From assembly GCF_019966515.1 (NCBI RefSeq), contig NZ_JAIMIB010000022.1, positions 1 through 64,000 on the forward strand: a DNA stretch of 64,000 bases. Reading direction: 5' to 3'. A program made the position numbers and the translations under genes. Numbering within the stretch: position 1 is the stretch's first letter; every line of letters begins with the position of its first letter. Of this stretch, positions 36,287-45,620 are shown in pieces. Origin of the DNA: Roseovarius aestuarii (GTDB lineage Bacteria; Pseudomonadota; Alphaproteobacteria; Rhodobacterales; Rhodobacteraceae). A model generated the notes under the pieces. It was not told where the DNA came from. It saw nothing but the letters and a program-made list of their open reading frames with translations, and made no database searches.

Positions 36287-36355
36287 CCTCACGACAGCGC
36301 CGGGGCCTTATTAATAAAGGTTAACGCACGGGGCTTGCCTTGTGCGGCAACCGCC

Positions 36356-36377
36356 TTATGCTGCATCAACAGCATAA
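36356..36377. promoter_or_regulatory. Inverted repeat before ppdK
   Basis: TTATGCTG and CAGCATAA, 8-bp perfect arms around 6 nt. The sequence CAGCATAATG recurs 14 bp on, just after the ppdK GTG start. May be an operator or a leader hairpin. Confidence 0.45.
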
Positions 36378-36387
36378 AGGTGCCGCA

Positions 36388-38934
36388 GTGCAGCATAATG
36401 ACCCCGATATCACCCTGATCACGCCCGACGCGCCGATGGCGGCCGAAACGCATGGCGGCCGTGCGAAATGCCTGCAACGGCTGGCCCGGCTTGATCTGCC
36501 GGTGCCGCGCGCGGTGGCGCTGTCGTTCAAGGCGGTGCATGGTATCGCGGCGGGGGATATGCCCGATCTGCAGGCGCTGTTGGCGCATTTTGACGCCGCG
36601 CCGCTGTTGTGTGTGCGCCCGTCCTCGGAAGATCCCGATTGGGGCGGTCCCGGCGCGATCCTCAACATCGGCATGAACGATGCGCTTTACGCTGAACTTC
36701 AGGGACGGATCGGCAAAGTATCCGCCGCCACGCTTTATCTGCGTTTCATCCAGTCCTACGCGATCCATGTGGCCCGGCTTGATCCGGACATGTTCGATGA
36801 TGTCTGCGAAGATCCTGTGCAGGGTTTGCCACAATCGCTTCATGCCTATGCCGAGGAAACCGACGAGGAATTTCCACAAGACCCCGCCGTGCAACTGGCC
36901 GAGGTGCTGCGCTCGATGGCGCGCGCCTGGGAAGGCACGACCGCGCGGCTTTTGCGTCAGGCCAAGGGCGCGCCCGCCGATGCCGGGCTGGGCCTTGTCG
37001 TGCAGGCGCTGGCGCTTGGTCTGGGCAAGGGAGAATGCGGATCGGGCGTGATGCAGCTTGTCAACAGCCAGACCGGCGTGCGCAAGATCACCGGGCGCTA
37101 CCTGTCGCAGAGTCAGGGTCGCGAGGCGCTGACCGCCGATGGCGATGCGATCTATCTCACGCGCGATCCGCGTGGCGCGTCGCTTGAAGAACAGGCGCCG
37201 GAGGCGTTCGAAGAATTGCGCAAACATACCGACCTGATGCGGACGCGGCTGCGTGAAGAGATGCAGGCCGAGTTCACCATCGAAGGCGGCAAGGTCTATC
37301 TGCTGGATGGCGTGCGGGTGGCCCGCAATGCGCGTGCCGCTGTCGCGATTGCCGTGGCCCTGGCGGATGATGGTATCATCGCACATGAAGAGGCGCTGAT
37401 GCGGGTCGAGCCGCGCGCGCTCAACGAACTTCTGCACCGACAGGTCGATCCCGAGGCTGAACGCGATGTGCTGGCCCGCGGCATTGCCGCCAGTCCGGGG
37501 GCCGCTGCGGGCGCGATCGTGTTTTCCGCCGCCGAGGCACAGGCCTATGATGCACGCGGCGAGGCCTGCATTCTGGTGCGTCGCGAAACCAGTTCCGAGG
37601 ATGTGCGCGGTATGCATGCCGCTGTTGGTGTCCTGACCGAGCGCGGCGGCATCACCAGCCACGCGGCCGTGATCGGGCGCGGCATCGGCCTGCCATGTGT
37701 CGTGGGGGCGTCGGATATCCGTTTCCAGCCCCGCAAGAAACAGCTGACATTTCCCGATGGCCGGGTGGTGAAAGAGGGAGAGTTCCTGACGCTGAATGGC
37801 ACCGATGGTGAAGTGTTGGCCGGGGAAACGCCGCTATTGGAATCCTCGCGCGATGATGCGCTGAAAAAGCTGATGACCTGGGCGGATGATATCCGCGACA
37901 TTTCGGTGCGCGCCAATGCCGATACGCCTGCCGATGCCGATCTGGCCCACAGCTTTAAGGCGCAGGGAATCGGGCTTTGCCGGACCGAGCACATGTTCTT
38001 TGACGAAGATCGCCTGACCGTCATGCGCGAGATGATCTTTGCCGATACGAGCGCCGATCGGGCCGCAGCACTGGAGCTGCTTCTGCCGATGCAGCGCGCC
38101 GATTTCATCGAGCTTTTCCGGATCATGCGCGGCAAGCCGGTCTGCATTCGCCTGTTCGACCCGCCTTTGCATGAGTTTCTGCCGACCGACCGCGCAGGCC
38201 ATCTGCAACTGGCCGAGGCACTTGATCTGCCGCTGTCAACTGTCACTCGGCGCGTGGAAGCGTTAGGCGAATATAATCCCATGTTGGGTATGCGTGGTGT
38301 GCGTCTGGGCATCACCGTGCCCGAAATCTATGACATGCAGGCGCGTGCTATTTTCGAGGCTGCGGTCGAGGCCAGCCAGAAAGGCCCGGATCCGATCGTG
38401 CCCGAGATCATGATCCCGCTGGTGTCGGCCCGGCGCGAGGTCGAGATCGTCAAGACCCGGATCGATTCCGCCGCCGCAGCCGTGCGCAATGAAACCGGCC
38501 AGGATTTTTCCTACCGCCTGGGCGTGATGGTTGAAACCCCACGGGCCGCCTTGCGCGCCGCTGAAATCGCCCCGTTGGTGTCGTTCCTCAGCTTTGGCAC
38601 CAATGACCTGACTCAGATGACCTATGGGCTGTCGCGCGACGATGCCGGGCGGTTCATGTCCGATTATGTCCGCCAGAGGGTCTATCCAGAAGACCCGTTT
38701 CATACGCTTGATATCGACGGCGTGGGCGAGTTGTTGCGGATCGGTGCGGATCGTGCTCGCGCGGTCAATCCGGATGTGGTTATGTCGATTTGTGGTGAAC
38801 ACGGCGGCAATCCCGAATCAATCGCTTTCTGCCGGGATGTCGGATTCGACTACGTTTCGTGCTCTCCGTTCCGGGTCCCTGTGGCGCGACTTGCTGCCGC
38901 ACAGTTGGCGGTCAAAAACAAGATCGGGACGTAG
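36388..38934 (+). CDS. ppdK: Pyruvate, phosphate dikinase
   Basis: 848 residues from a GTG start; interconverts pyruvate and phosphoenolpyruvate. ATP-grasp-like N-terminus; phosphohistidine domain with TERGGITSHAAVIGRGIGLP (catalytic His); C-terminal PEP/pyruvate barrel with GLCRTEHMFF and FLSFGTNDLTQMTYGLSRDDA. The GTG at 36388 has AAAGG 8 bp upstream. The ATGs at 36340 and 36358 lack ribosome sites, and the second is inside an inverted repeat, so they are less likely. Follows glyS, as in related genomes. Confidence 0.9.
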   Translation: MQHNDPDITLITPDAPMAAETHGGRAKCLQRLARLDLPVPRAVALSFKAVHGIAAGDMPDLQALLAHFDAAPLLCVRPSSEDPDWGGPGAILNIGMNDALYAELQGRIGKVSAATLYLRFIQSYAIHVARLDPDMFDDVCEDPVQGLPQSLHAYAEETDEEFPQDPAVQLAEVLRSMARAWEGTTARLLRQAKGAPADAGLGLVVQALALGLGKGECGSGVMQLVNSQTGVRKITGRYLSQSQGREALTADGDAIYLTRDPRGASLEEQAPEAFEELRKHTDLMRTRLREEMQAEFTIEGGKVYLLDGVRVARNARAAVAIAVALADDGIIAHEEALMRVEPRALNELLHRQVDPEAERDVLARGIAASPGAAAGAIVFSAAEAQAYDARGEACILVRRETSSEDVRGMHAAVGVLTERGGITSHAAVIGRGIGLPCVVGASDIRFQPRKKQLTFPDGRVVKEGEFLTLNGTDGEVLAGETPLLESSRDDALKKLMTWADDIRDISVRANADTPADADLAHSFKAQGIGLCRTEHMFFDEDRLTVMREMIFADTSADRAAALELLLPMQRADFIELFRIMRGKPVCIRLFDPPLHEFLPTDRAGHLQLAEALDLPLSTVTRRVEALGEYNPMLGMRGVRLGITVPEIYDMQARAIFEAAVEASQKGPDPIVPEIMIPLVSARREVEIVKTRIDSAAAAVRNETGQDFSYRLGVMVETPRAALRAAEIAPLVSFLSFGTNDLTQMTYGLSRDDAGRFMSDYVRQRVYPEDPFHTLDIDGVGELLRIGADRARAVNPDVVMSICGEHGGNPESIAFCRDVGFDYVSCSPFRVPVARLAAAQLAVKNKIGT

Positions 38935-39099
38935 AAAACCGGTTTCGCGCAACATAGCGTAAGCACAACGCATCAAATCTTTCCAAAAGTTTTTTACCGA
39001 GATTCTTCGCCCGGCGCCGGGGTGGACGCAGGCTTAAGAGTTCGGTAATTGGCCCGGATGCTGATGGGCGCAAACCCAATAGCGTATGGAGAGGGGCCG

Positions 39100-39708
39100 A
39101 TGTTTAGGATTTTCTTTGTCATTTTTGTGGCAATTGGAACTGTCGCGTTCGCCGACGTTCCAAAAAGCCAGCGTGTGGTTGAAGCGCAGCCGGTCGCCAA
39201 CCTCTATGTTGCGGAGCGTCTTGCTACTTATTCCCGGCTCAATGCCACGCAGATCGGATATTCGCGCGAGTGGGTCGATGCGCAGCCTGCCCTGAAGGGC
39301 GACGAAGAATGGGCGTGCCTCGCCGAAGCACTTTATTTCGAAGCACGGGGCGAAACCGTGAAAGGCCAGTTCGCCGTGGCTGAGGTGATCCTGAACCGGG
39401 TCGACAGCCCGCAATTCCCCGACAGCGTATGTGCCGTGGTCAATCAGGGAACCGGCAAGAAATACCAATGTCAGTTCACCTATACCTGTGACGGCTACAA
39501 AGAGGTCATCAACGAGCCACGCGCGTTCAAACGCGTTGGCAAGGTTGCCAAGGCGATGGTCAGCGGAGGGCCTCGGGTTCTGACTGACGGCGCGACCTAT
39601 TACCATACCCGTGCGGTCAGCCCGCGCTGGTCGCGTCAGTTTGAACGTACCACGTCAATCGGGCAGCACCATTTCTATCGTCCGCCGACGCGCGTTTCAC
39701 AGAACTAA
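39100..39708 (+). CDS. Cell-wall hydrolase, SleB/CwlJ type
   Basis: 202 residues with a signal peptide (MFRIFFVIFVAIGTVAFA). The Hydrolase_2 domain is clear: CLAEALYFEARGE with the catalytic Glu, AVAEVILNRVDSPQFPDSVCAVV, and TYYHTRAVSPRWSRQF at the end. Acts on peptidoglycan, probably as a lytic enzyme in the periplasm. Start at 39100 because GGAGAGGGGCC lies ahead; ends before a strong terminator. Confidence 0.9.
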   Translation: MFRIFFVIFVAIGTVAFADVPKSQRVVEAQPVANLYVAERLATYSRLNATQIGYSREWVDAQPALKGDEEWACLAEALYFEARGETVKGQFAVAEVILNRVDSPQFPDSVCAVVNQGTGKKYQCQFTYTCDGYKEVINEPRAFKRVGKVAKAMVSGGPRVLTDGATYYHTRAVSPRWSRQFERTTSIGQHHFYRPPTRVSQN

Positions 39709-39732
39709 CTTCTGCGAAAATATTTCCAGACG

Positions 39733-39758
39733 CGCCCGCCGCAGTGCGGGCGTTTTTT
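39733..39758 (+). terminator. Rho-independent terminator after the cell-wall hydrolase gene
   Basis: CGCCCGC / GCGGGCG stem, 6-nt loop and six T residues, 24 bp past the stop codon. Confidence 0.88.
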
Positions 39759-39826
39759 AGTCTGAGCGGGGTCAACGGGCATCTGGTCACACTTTCCCCG
39801 GCGCCGAACTGCGTTAAAGTAAACTC

Positions 39827-40324
39827 ATGCCCTATGAATGGACCCGTATTTCCGATCCTGTGCCACAGACGCGCCTGACGCTCTGGCCATTCCGGTCACT
39901 GCCGCGTCGCGGGTTTGCGGCCTTTATCCTGGGTACCTTCGCCCTGATCACCATTCCACTTTACCCATTGCTGGGGACGGTGGTGCTCTGGGGGTTGTTG
40001 CCGTTTCTGTTGCTGGCGGTGGCGGGACTGTGGTGGGGCCTGGAAAAATCCTACCGTGACGCCCGGCTGCATGAAGAGCTGACGATCAGCGAAACCCATG
40101 TCCATCTGGTGCGCCAAAATCCTGGTGGCAAGAGACAGGAATGGGAATGTAACCGGTATTGGGCCCGCATTCTGATGCATTCGACTGGTGGCCCGGTCGA
40201 TCATTATCTCACGCTTAAAGGCGGCGACCGCGAGGTTGAGATCGGCGCATTCCTGTCCGAAGAGGAGCGCGTAACGCTTTACGGAGAAATCACCGACGCG
40301 CTGCGACCGGCACAGGCGTCTTAG
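39827..40324 (+). CDS. DUF2244 membrane protein
   Basis: 165 residues. Two membrane helices near residues 28-50 and 55-75, then a cytosolic beta domain (LTISETHVHLVRQNP, QEWECNRYWARILMH) typical of DUF2244. Function unknown; often found near respiratory genes in relatives. Here it stands alone, convergent with yqeY. Confidence 0.85.
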   Translation: MPYEWTRISDPVPQTRLTLWPFRSLPRRGFAAFILGTFALITIPLYPLLGTVVLWGLLPFLLLAVAGLWWGLEKSYRDARLHEELTISETHVHLVRQNPGGKRQEWECNRYWARILMHSTGGPVDHYLTLKGGDREVEIGAFLSEEERVTLYGEITDALRPAQAS

Positions 40325-40400
40325 GGCAGCGCTTAAAGGGCTTGCGGAACATCGGTTGCCGCGCCGATGCCCCTTGCCGCCTGTTGAGATGGCTCAGTCT

Positions 40401-40868
40401 TTAGCAGAGCTTCTCTTTCACCTTCGGGCCAACCGCACCAAAATCCATCTGGCCGGTATATTTACCTTTGAGCTCTCCCATGATCTTGCCCATGTCACGG
40501 ATCGAGCTTGCGCCGGTGTCGCTGATCACCCTGTCGATGGCGGCATCCACCTCGTCGTCATCCATTTGCCGGGGCAGGAACTCCTCGATCACCTCGATCT
40601 CACTCAGTTCCCGCTCGGCCAAGTCCAGACGCCCGCCTTCTTCGTAGGCGCGCGCGCTTTCCTTGCGCTGCTTGGTCATTTTTCCGAGGATCGCCAGAAT
40701 CTCCGCGTCACCGATCTGGCCGTTACCATCGGCACCCCGCAATGCGATTTCCTGATCCTTGATAGCTGCGTTGATCAGCCGCAACGTCGTAAGGCGATCG
40801 GCCGCCTTGTCCTTCATCGCTTGTTTCAGGGCCGTATTGACCCGTTCATGCATGTCCATACCATTCAT
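40401..40868 (-). CDS. GatB/YqeY-domain protein
   Basis: 155 residues. YqeY-like helical domain: LKQAMKDKAADRLTTLRLIN, QRKESARAYEEGGR, EFLPRQMDDDEVDAAI. Resembles the tRNA-binding tail of GatB but occurs alone. Role unclear, possibly tRNA-related. Divergent from carA over a 175-bp AT-rich gap with GTTAAGTGTTAAC-like sequence. Starts at 40868 or 40859. Confidence 0.93.
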   Translation of the reverse strand: MNGMDMHERVNTALKQAMKDKAADRLTTLRLINAAIKDQEIALRGADGNGQIGDAEILAILGKMTKQRKESARAYEEGGRLDLAERELSEIEVIEEFLPRQMDDDEVDAAIDRVISDTGASSIRDMGKIMGELKGKYTGQMDFGAVGPKVKEKLC

Positions 40869-41043
40869 CCCATTGGTTGGTCACAAGATACTCATCCTAT
40901 ATAAATCGGAAAAAAGAGGCAACCACTTGTCGTTAAGTGTTAACCCTTATTTTATTGGCTTTTTGGGGTGTGTCTTGGGTCTTGACCCTGACCTGACACA
41001 TCCTTAGGTTCGCGACAATTTGCACAGCCGGAGATTCCCCGTC

Positions 41044-42189
41044 ATGGCGCATGCCCCGCAGCCTCATCCGACCGCTTGCCTGGCTCTTGCGGACGGAACA
41101 ATATTCTACGGTCGCGGCTTTGGCGATACCGGAGAAACCATTGCCGAACTATGCTTCAACACCGCGATGACCGGTTACCAGGAGATTATGACCGACCCGT
41201 CGTATGCCGGGCAGATTGTGACCTTCACCTTCCCCCATATCGGTAATACCGGGGTCAATCCCGACGATGATGAGACCGCCGATCCCGTGGCCGCGGGCAT
41301 GGTGGTGAAATGGGACCCGACGGAACCAAGCAACTGGCGGGCGACGGAAGACCTGTCTGCGTGGTTAGCGCGCCGGGGCCGGATCGCAATCGGCGGTGTG
41401 GATACCCGCCGCCTGACCCGTGCCATCCGGCATCAGGGCGCGCCGCATGTGGCGCTTGCTCACGATCCCGAGGGTAAATTTGATACGGCCGCTTTGGTCA
41501 GTATGGCGCGCGGTTTTGCGGGGCTGGAAGGCATGGATCTTGCCAAGCAGGTCACCTGCGCGCAATCCTATCGCTGGGATGAAATGCGGTGGGCATGGCC
41601 CGACGGATACTCCCGCCAGAAAGACCCCAAGCACAAGGTCGTCGCGGTGGATTACGGCGCCAAGCGCAATATCCTGCGCTGCCTGGCCAGTGCGGGTTGC
41701 GAGGTGACCGTGCTGCCGGCCACCGCCACCGCAGAGGATGTGTTGGCGCATGATCCAGACGGGGTTTTCCTGTCAAACGGTCCGGGCGATCCCGCCGCCA
41801 CCGGCGAATATGCCGTGCCGATGATCCGGGGCATTCTGGAAAAAGGCCTACCGGTCTTCGGCATTTGTCTGGGCCACCAGATGCTTGCGCTGGCGCTTGG
41901 CGCCAAGACGGTCAAGATGAACCACGGTCATCACGGTGCCAATCATCCGGTGAAAGAGATTGAGACCGGAAAGGTCGAAATCACCTCGATGAACCACGGG
42001 TTCGCGGTGGACGGTCAGACCTTGCCGGACGGCGTGATCGAAAGCCATGTTTCGCTTTTCGACGGTTCGAATTGCGGCATCAGGGTAGAGGGCCGACCGG
42101 TCTTTTCGGTGCAGCATCACCCCGAGGCAAGCCCCGGTCCGCAGGACAGTTTTTATCTCTTTGAACGGTTTGCAGAATCCATGAGCTGA
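41044..42189 (+). CDS. carA: Carbamoyl-phosphate synthase small subunit
   Basis: 381 residues; glutaminase subunit for pyrimidine and arginine synthesis. N-terminal CPSase domain (FNTAMTGYQEIMTDPSYAGQ) and class I amidotransferase domain with the nucleophile in FGICLGHQM and the His-Glu pair in VQHHPEASPGP. The ATG at 41044 was chosen over one at 41020 because of normal length and a CGGAG site. No carB in this window. Confidence 0.96.
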   Translation: MAHAPQPHPTACLALADGTIFYGRGFGDTGETIAELCFNTAMTGYQEIMTDPSYAGQIVTFTFPHIGNTGVNPDDDETADPVAAGMVVKWDPTEPSNWRATEDLSAWLARRGRIAIGGVDTRRLTRAIRHQGAPHVALAHDPEGKFDTAALVSMARGFAGLEGMDLAKQVTCAQSYRWDEMRWAWPDGYSRQKDPKHKVVAVDYGAKRNILRCLASAGCEVTVLPATATAEDVLAHDPDGVFLSNGPGDPAATGEYAVPMIRGILEKGLPVFGICLGHQMLALALGAKTVKMNHGHHGANHPVKEIETGKVEITSMNHGFAVDGQTLPDGVIESHVSLFDGSNCGIRVEGRPVFSVQHHPEASPGPQDSFYLFERFAESMS

Positions 42190-42215
42190 GCTGGTGCGGA
42201 CTTTTTAATCTTCCG

Positions 42216-42244
42216 TTAACCTGTTGTTTACGCATCATTAACCA
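42216..42244. promoter_or_regulatory. Possible CtrA-type site
   Basis: TTAA-N7-TTTA at 42216-42230 matches the CtrA consensus TTAA-N7-TTAA with one mismatch; a TTAACC half-site lies at 42238-42243. It sits 60 bp before the glycosyltransferase start. Low information, so tentative. Confidence 0.3.
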
Positions 42245-42289
42245 AGGTGAAAGAAACTCCCCTCCGGTGAATTCGGTAAGGAGTAGCCT

Positions 42290-44290
42290 ATGGGTATTTC
42301 AGAACTGCGACAGTTGGAAACGCAGCCGCTGAAGATTGCCGGGTCGCGCAATTCTCTGGAAAGTGATCTTGTAAGGACCGGTGCGATATCCCAACGGGAC
42401 GCGGCGTTGGCTCAGTTGGTAGGGCGGCATTGTGATACGTCACTTGATCGTATCTTGCGCGCCGAAGGGTTGGCCTCGGAAGACGATCTGCTCAGTACCC
42501 ATGCCAAACGCCTGAAAAGCCGCGCGCTCAGCCCGCAGGAATTGCAACAGACAATGCCGCTTGCCACGGAGCTAGAGGCGAAAAGCCTTTTGAAATATGG
42601 GATTTTGCCGTTTGCCGATGAACGCGGTCGCCCCACGGTCGCCGTCAGTAACCCTGATGAATTCCGCGCGGTGCTTTCGGATCTGCCCTTCGAGATTGCC
42701 AGCGCGCAACTGGTTGTCGGTTCGCGGGCCGCCATTCAGGAAACCGTCGCCTGCCGCCACCGCGAGGCGTTGACCGAGGCAGCACAGGCCCGCGTGCCGG
42801 TGATCGAAAGCTGCCGGAACTGGGGTCATACTTTTGGCAGGCGGTTGGCTTTCACGCTGACATGCCTCTTTGCGCTGACAGGGTTGACGCTGGCCTTTCC
42901 CACTCTCGTTTTCGGAGGGTTCGTCCTGTGGGCCGCGTTTACTCTTTTGGTGGCGGCGGCGCTGAAGACCTCGGCTTTTGTTGCCAGCGTGACCAATCGC
43001 GACGTAGCCGAAGAAATCAGCAATCCCAATCAACGCCTGCCGAAAGTTTCGATCCTCGTGCCGCTTTTCCGCGAGACCGAGATCGCCCATGCGCTGATCG
43101 CGCGGCTGACCCGGCTGACTTATCCGAAATGCCTGCTGGATGTAATTCTGGTGATGGAAGAAGAGGATGAGACCACCCGCAAGACGCTGGCCGAGATTGA
43201 CCTGCCGCCGTGGATACGCCCGGTGATTGTGCCCGATGGCGCACCTCGTACTAAGCCACGCGCCATGAACTACGCTCTGGATTTCTGCCAGGGGGATATC
43301 ATTGGTATTTTCGATGCTGAAGACGCGCCCGATCCGGATCAGATTACCATTGTTGCCCGGCGTTTTCAGACCGCACCGGATGATCTGGTCTGCCTGCAGG
43401 GCGTTTTGGACTATTACAACCCGCGCCAGAACTGGCTGGCGCGTTGCTTTACGATCGAGTATGCGACCTGGTTCCGGATGATGCTGCCCGGGTTGGCGCG
43501 GTTGGGATTTGCTATCCCGCTGGGCGGCACGACCCTGTATTTTCGTCGTGACGCGTTGGAAAAATTGGGCGGTTGGGACGCTCATAACGTGACCGAAGAT
43601 GCCGATCTGGGCTTCCGGCTGGCGCGGCACGGCTACCGGACCGAGATGATCAACACCGTGACCGAGGAAGAGGCGAATTGCCATCCCTGGGCCTGGATCA
43701 AGCAGCGCTCACGCTGGCTGAAAGGGTATATGACCACCTATCTGGTGCATATGCGGCGGCCCGCGCTTCTTTATCGGCAGTTGGGCGCATGGAAATTCCT
43801 TGGATTTCAGGCCCACTTTGTCACGGCGCTCTCGCAATTTCTGCTGGCGCCGTTTCTGTGGTCTTTCTGGCTGGTCCTTCTGGGGTATGGGCACCCGCTG
43901 GATCAGGACTTGCCGCATTCGTTACTGGTGGCGCTGGGCAGCATGTTCCTGATGGTCGAGGTGCTGAACATCGCGATCCATGTAACCGCCGTATCCGGGC
44001 GAAAGCACAAACACCTCATGGCCTGGGCGCCCACGATGCATTTCTATTCGCCCCTCGGTGCGATAGCGGCCTACAAGGCGCTCTACGAGCTTGTTCTGAA
44101 ACCATTTTCTGGGATAAAACCACTCACGGACTATCACCAGCCGCCGTGGCACCGCCGCCGTCAGACGATACTCTCGACCTCGCCGGAATCGAGTTTGAGC
44201 CGCGTCACGAACGCCTTTGAGATATGCGCCTTGAGCGCGCTTCCCGCCGTTTCGGGATCGCGTTCCGCGATGGCCGACACGATCGCCTGA
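42290..44290 (+). CDS. Family-2 glycosyltransferase with N-terminal MshEN domain; 3' frameshift likely
   Basis: 666 residues as read. Residues 1-150 form a GspE-N/MshEN-type domain (cyclic-di-GMP-type fold; LVRTGAISQRDAALAQLVGR). Two helices follow, then a GT2 domain with IFDAEDAPD (DxD-like), TEDADLGFR and KQRSRWLKGY (QxxRW), and C-terminal membrane helices. This is the cellulose-synthase-like plan. The end looks shifted: a one-base loss in the T-run 44105-44108 replaces the expected FFWDKTTHG ending, which is present in another frame and stops at 44220. As read, the gene overlaps gntR by 130 bp. Start has AAGGAG. Confidence 0.85.
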   Translation: MGISELRQLETQPLKIAGSRNSLESDLVRTGAISQRDAALAQLVGRHCDTSLDRILRAEGLASEDDLLSTHAKRLKSRALSPQELQQTMPLATELEAKSLLKYGILPFADERGRPTVAVSNPDEFRAVLSDLPFEIASAQLVVGSRAAIQETVACRHREALTEAAQARVPVIESCRNWGHTFGRRLAFTLTCLFALTGLTLAFPTLVFGGFVLWAAFTLLVAAALKTSAFVASVTNRDVAEEISNPNQRLPKVSILVPLFRETEIAHALIARLTRLTYPKCLLDVILVMEEEDETTRKTLAEIDLPPWIRPVIVPDGAPRTKPRAMNYALDFCQGDIIGIFDAEDAPDPDQITIVARRFQTAPDDLVCLQGVLDYYNPRQNWLARCFTIEYATWFRMMLPGLARLGFAIPLGGTTLYFRRDALEKLGGWDAHNVTEDADLGFRLARHGYRTEMINTVTEEEANCHPWAWIKQRSRWLKGYMTTYLVHMRRPALLYRQLGAWKFLGFQAHFVTALSQFLLAPFLWSFWLVLLGYGHPLDQDLPHSLLVALGSMFLMVEVLNIAIHVTAVSGRKHKHLMAWAPTMHFYSPLGAIAAYKALYELVLKPFSGIKPLTDYHQPPWHRRRQTILSTSPESSLSRVTNAFEICALSALPAVSGSRSAMADTIA

Positions 44291-44805
44291 TGTTCGTCCA
44301 ACGCATCCTGATCGCGACCTACCGCCGCCAGTGAGGTCGTCGCCATCAGGGCCATTGACTGGTGCACAAGGCCAAGCTGCTGCACCAGAAAACGGTTATG
44401 CGAGGCCAGATGAATCTGCTTGTGAAAGCGCCGGTTGGCGCGCGCCAGTCTGGTCGGATCACCCATCAGTTTGCGGTCGTCCTCGACCATATCCTGCAAG
44501 ACGCGTATCTCTTCATCAGTGGCGTGGCGGGCGGCCAGATTTGCGGCCAGCGCCTCAAGCTCGGCGCGCACGACGTAGAGTTCGGCCAGCTGATTATGAT
44601 CCAGCGACGACACGATCAGGCTGCGCCCGTCCCGGGTCAGCAAGGATTGAGTCTCAAGTCGCTGAAGCGCCTCGCGGATCGGGGTGCGGGAAACGCCGAA
44701 CTGATCTGCAAGATCGCTTTCAACCAAGCGGTCTCCAGGTTTGTAAGTGCCCATGTCGATCGCTTCGAGGATCAGCGTATAGGCGTCTTTCTGCGGCGTT
44801 TTCAT
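44161..44805 (-). CDS. GntR-family regulator, FCD domain
   Basis: 214 residues. N-terminal winged helix (YKPGDRLVESDLADQFGVSR then TPIREALQRLE) and a C-terminal helical FCD ligand domain with Asp/His residues that may bind metal. Such proteins usually repress sugar-acid or amino-acid catabolism. It is convergent with the glycosyltransferase; its target is not evident. Confidence 0.92.
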   Translation of the reverse strand: MKTPQKDAYTLILEAIDMGTYKPGDRLVESDLADQFGVSRTPIREALQRLETQSLLTRDGRSLIVSSLDHNQLAELYVVRAELEALAANLAARHATDEEIRVLQDMVEDDRKLMGDPTRLARANRRFHKQIHLASHNRFLVQQLGLVHQSMALMATTSLAAVGRDQDALDEHQAIVSAIAERDPETAGSALKAHISKAFVTRLKLDSGEVESIV

Positions 44806-44914
44806 CGGTCAATTGGCCCTTGTGATCAATGTTAGGGCGACCCTAGCCATGCTTTGGCCCTGCAATCAAGTCTTGGCGATTGCACCCATTGTCGCGGCAG
44901 CCTAGTTTGCCGCC

Positions 44915-45559
44915 ATGCCAGCACAGTATTTCGATCATGTGGGCGCCTGGGTTTTCGACCTGGACAATACGCTCTATCCGCCACAGGCGCGCCTCTTCGA
45001 TCAGATTGAGGTGAAGATGACGCAATATGTCATGCAGATACTCAATGTGAATCGTGCCGAGGCGGATCGCTTACGCAACAAATACTGGCGTGAACATGGC
45101 ACCACGCTGGCGGGGTTGATGCAAGAACATGACATCGACCCCGATCCTTATCTGGTGGCTGTGCATGAAATCTCTCTCGATCATCTGGAGCCTGACGCCC
45201 AGTTGAGCGATCACATCCGCGCGCTGCCAGGGCGCAAGATCGTCTACACCAATGGCTGCGCGCCTTACGCCGAGCGGGTGATTTGCAGGCGCGGTCTCAC
45301 GGGCGTCTTTGATGCGGTCTACGGCGTTGAACATGCAGATTTTCTGCCCAAACCGCAGCATGAAGCGTTTGAGCGGATCTTCACACGCGACGGGGTAGAC
45401 CCGCGCGGCGCGGCCATTTTCGAGGACGAGGTGCGCAACCTCAAAGCGCCTCACGCGATGGGCATGCAGACCGTGCATGTCGCGCCCGAGCCGGAGCATC
45501 ACGCCCATATCCATCACCATACGGCCGACCTGACCGGGTTTCTGGGGCGACTACTGTGA
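44915..45559 (+). CDS. HAD-family pyrimidine 5'-nucleotidase
   Basis: 214 residues. VFDLDNTLYPPQARLFDQI is motif I of the SDT1/YjjG-type HAD subgroup, TNGCAPYAERV is motif II, and IFEDEVRNLKAPHAMG motif IV (one Asp replaced by Glu). Length normal. Releases phosphate from pyrimidine nucleotides by family; the actual substrate is not proven. Divergent from gntR. Confidence 0.87.
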   Translation: MPAQYFDHVGAWVFDLDNTLYPPQARLFDQIEVKMTQYVMQILNVNRAEADRLRNKYWREHGTTLAGLMQEHDIDPDPYLVAVHEISLDHLEPDAQLSDHIRALPGRKIVYTNGCAPYAERVICRRGLTGVFDAVYGVEHADFLPKPQHEAFERIFTRDGVDPRGAAIFEDEVRNLKAPHAMGMQTVHVAPEPEHHAHIHHHTADLTGFLGRLL

Positions 45560-45620
45560 CAGGCTGCCGCTTGGAAACCGTCTGCCCGATGCGATATGTC
45601 GGATGCAGGGGATAGGTGTG

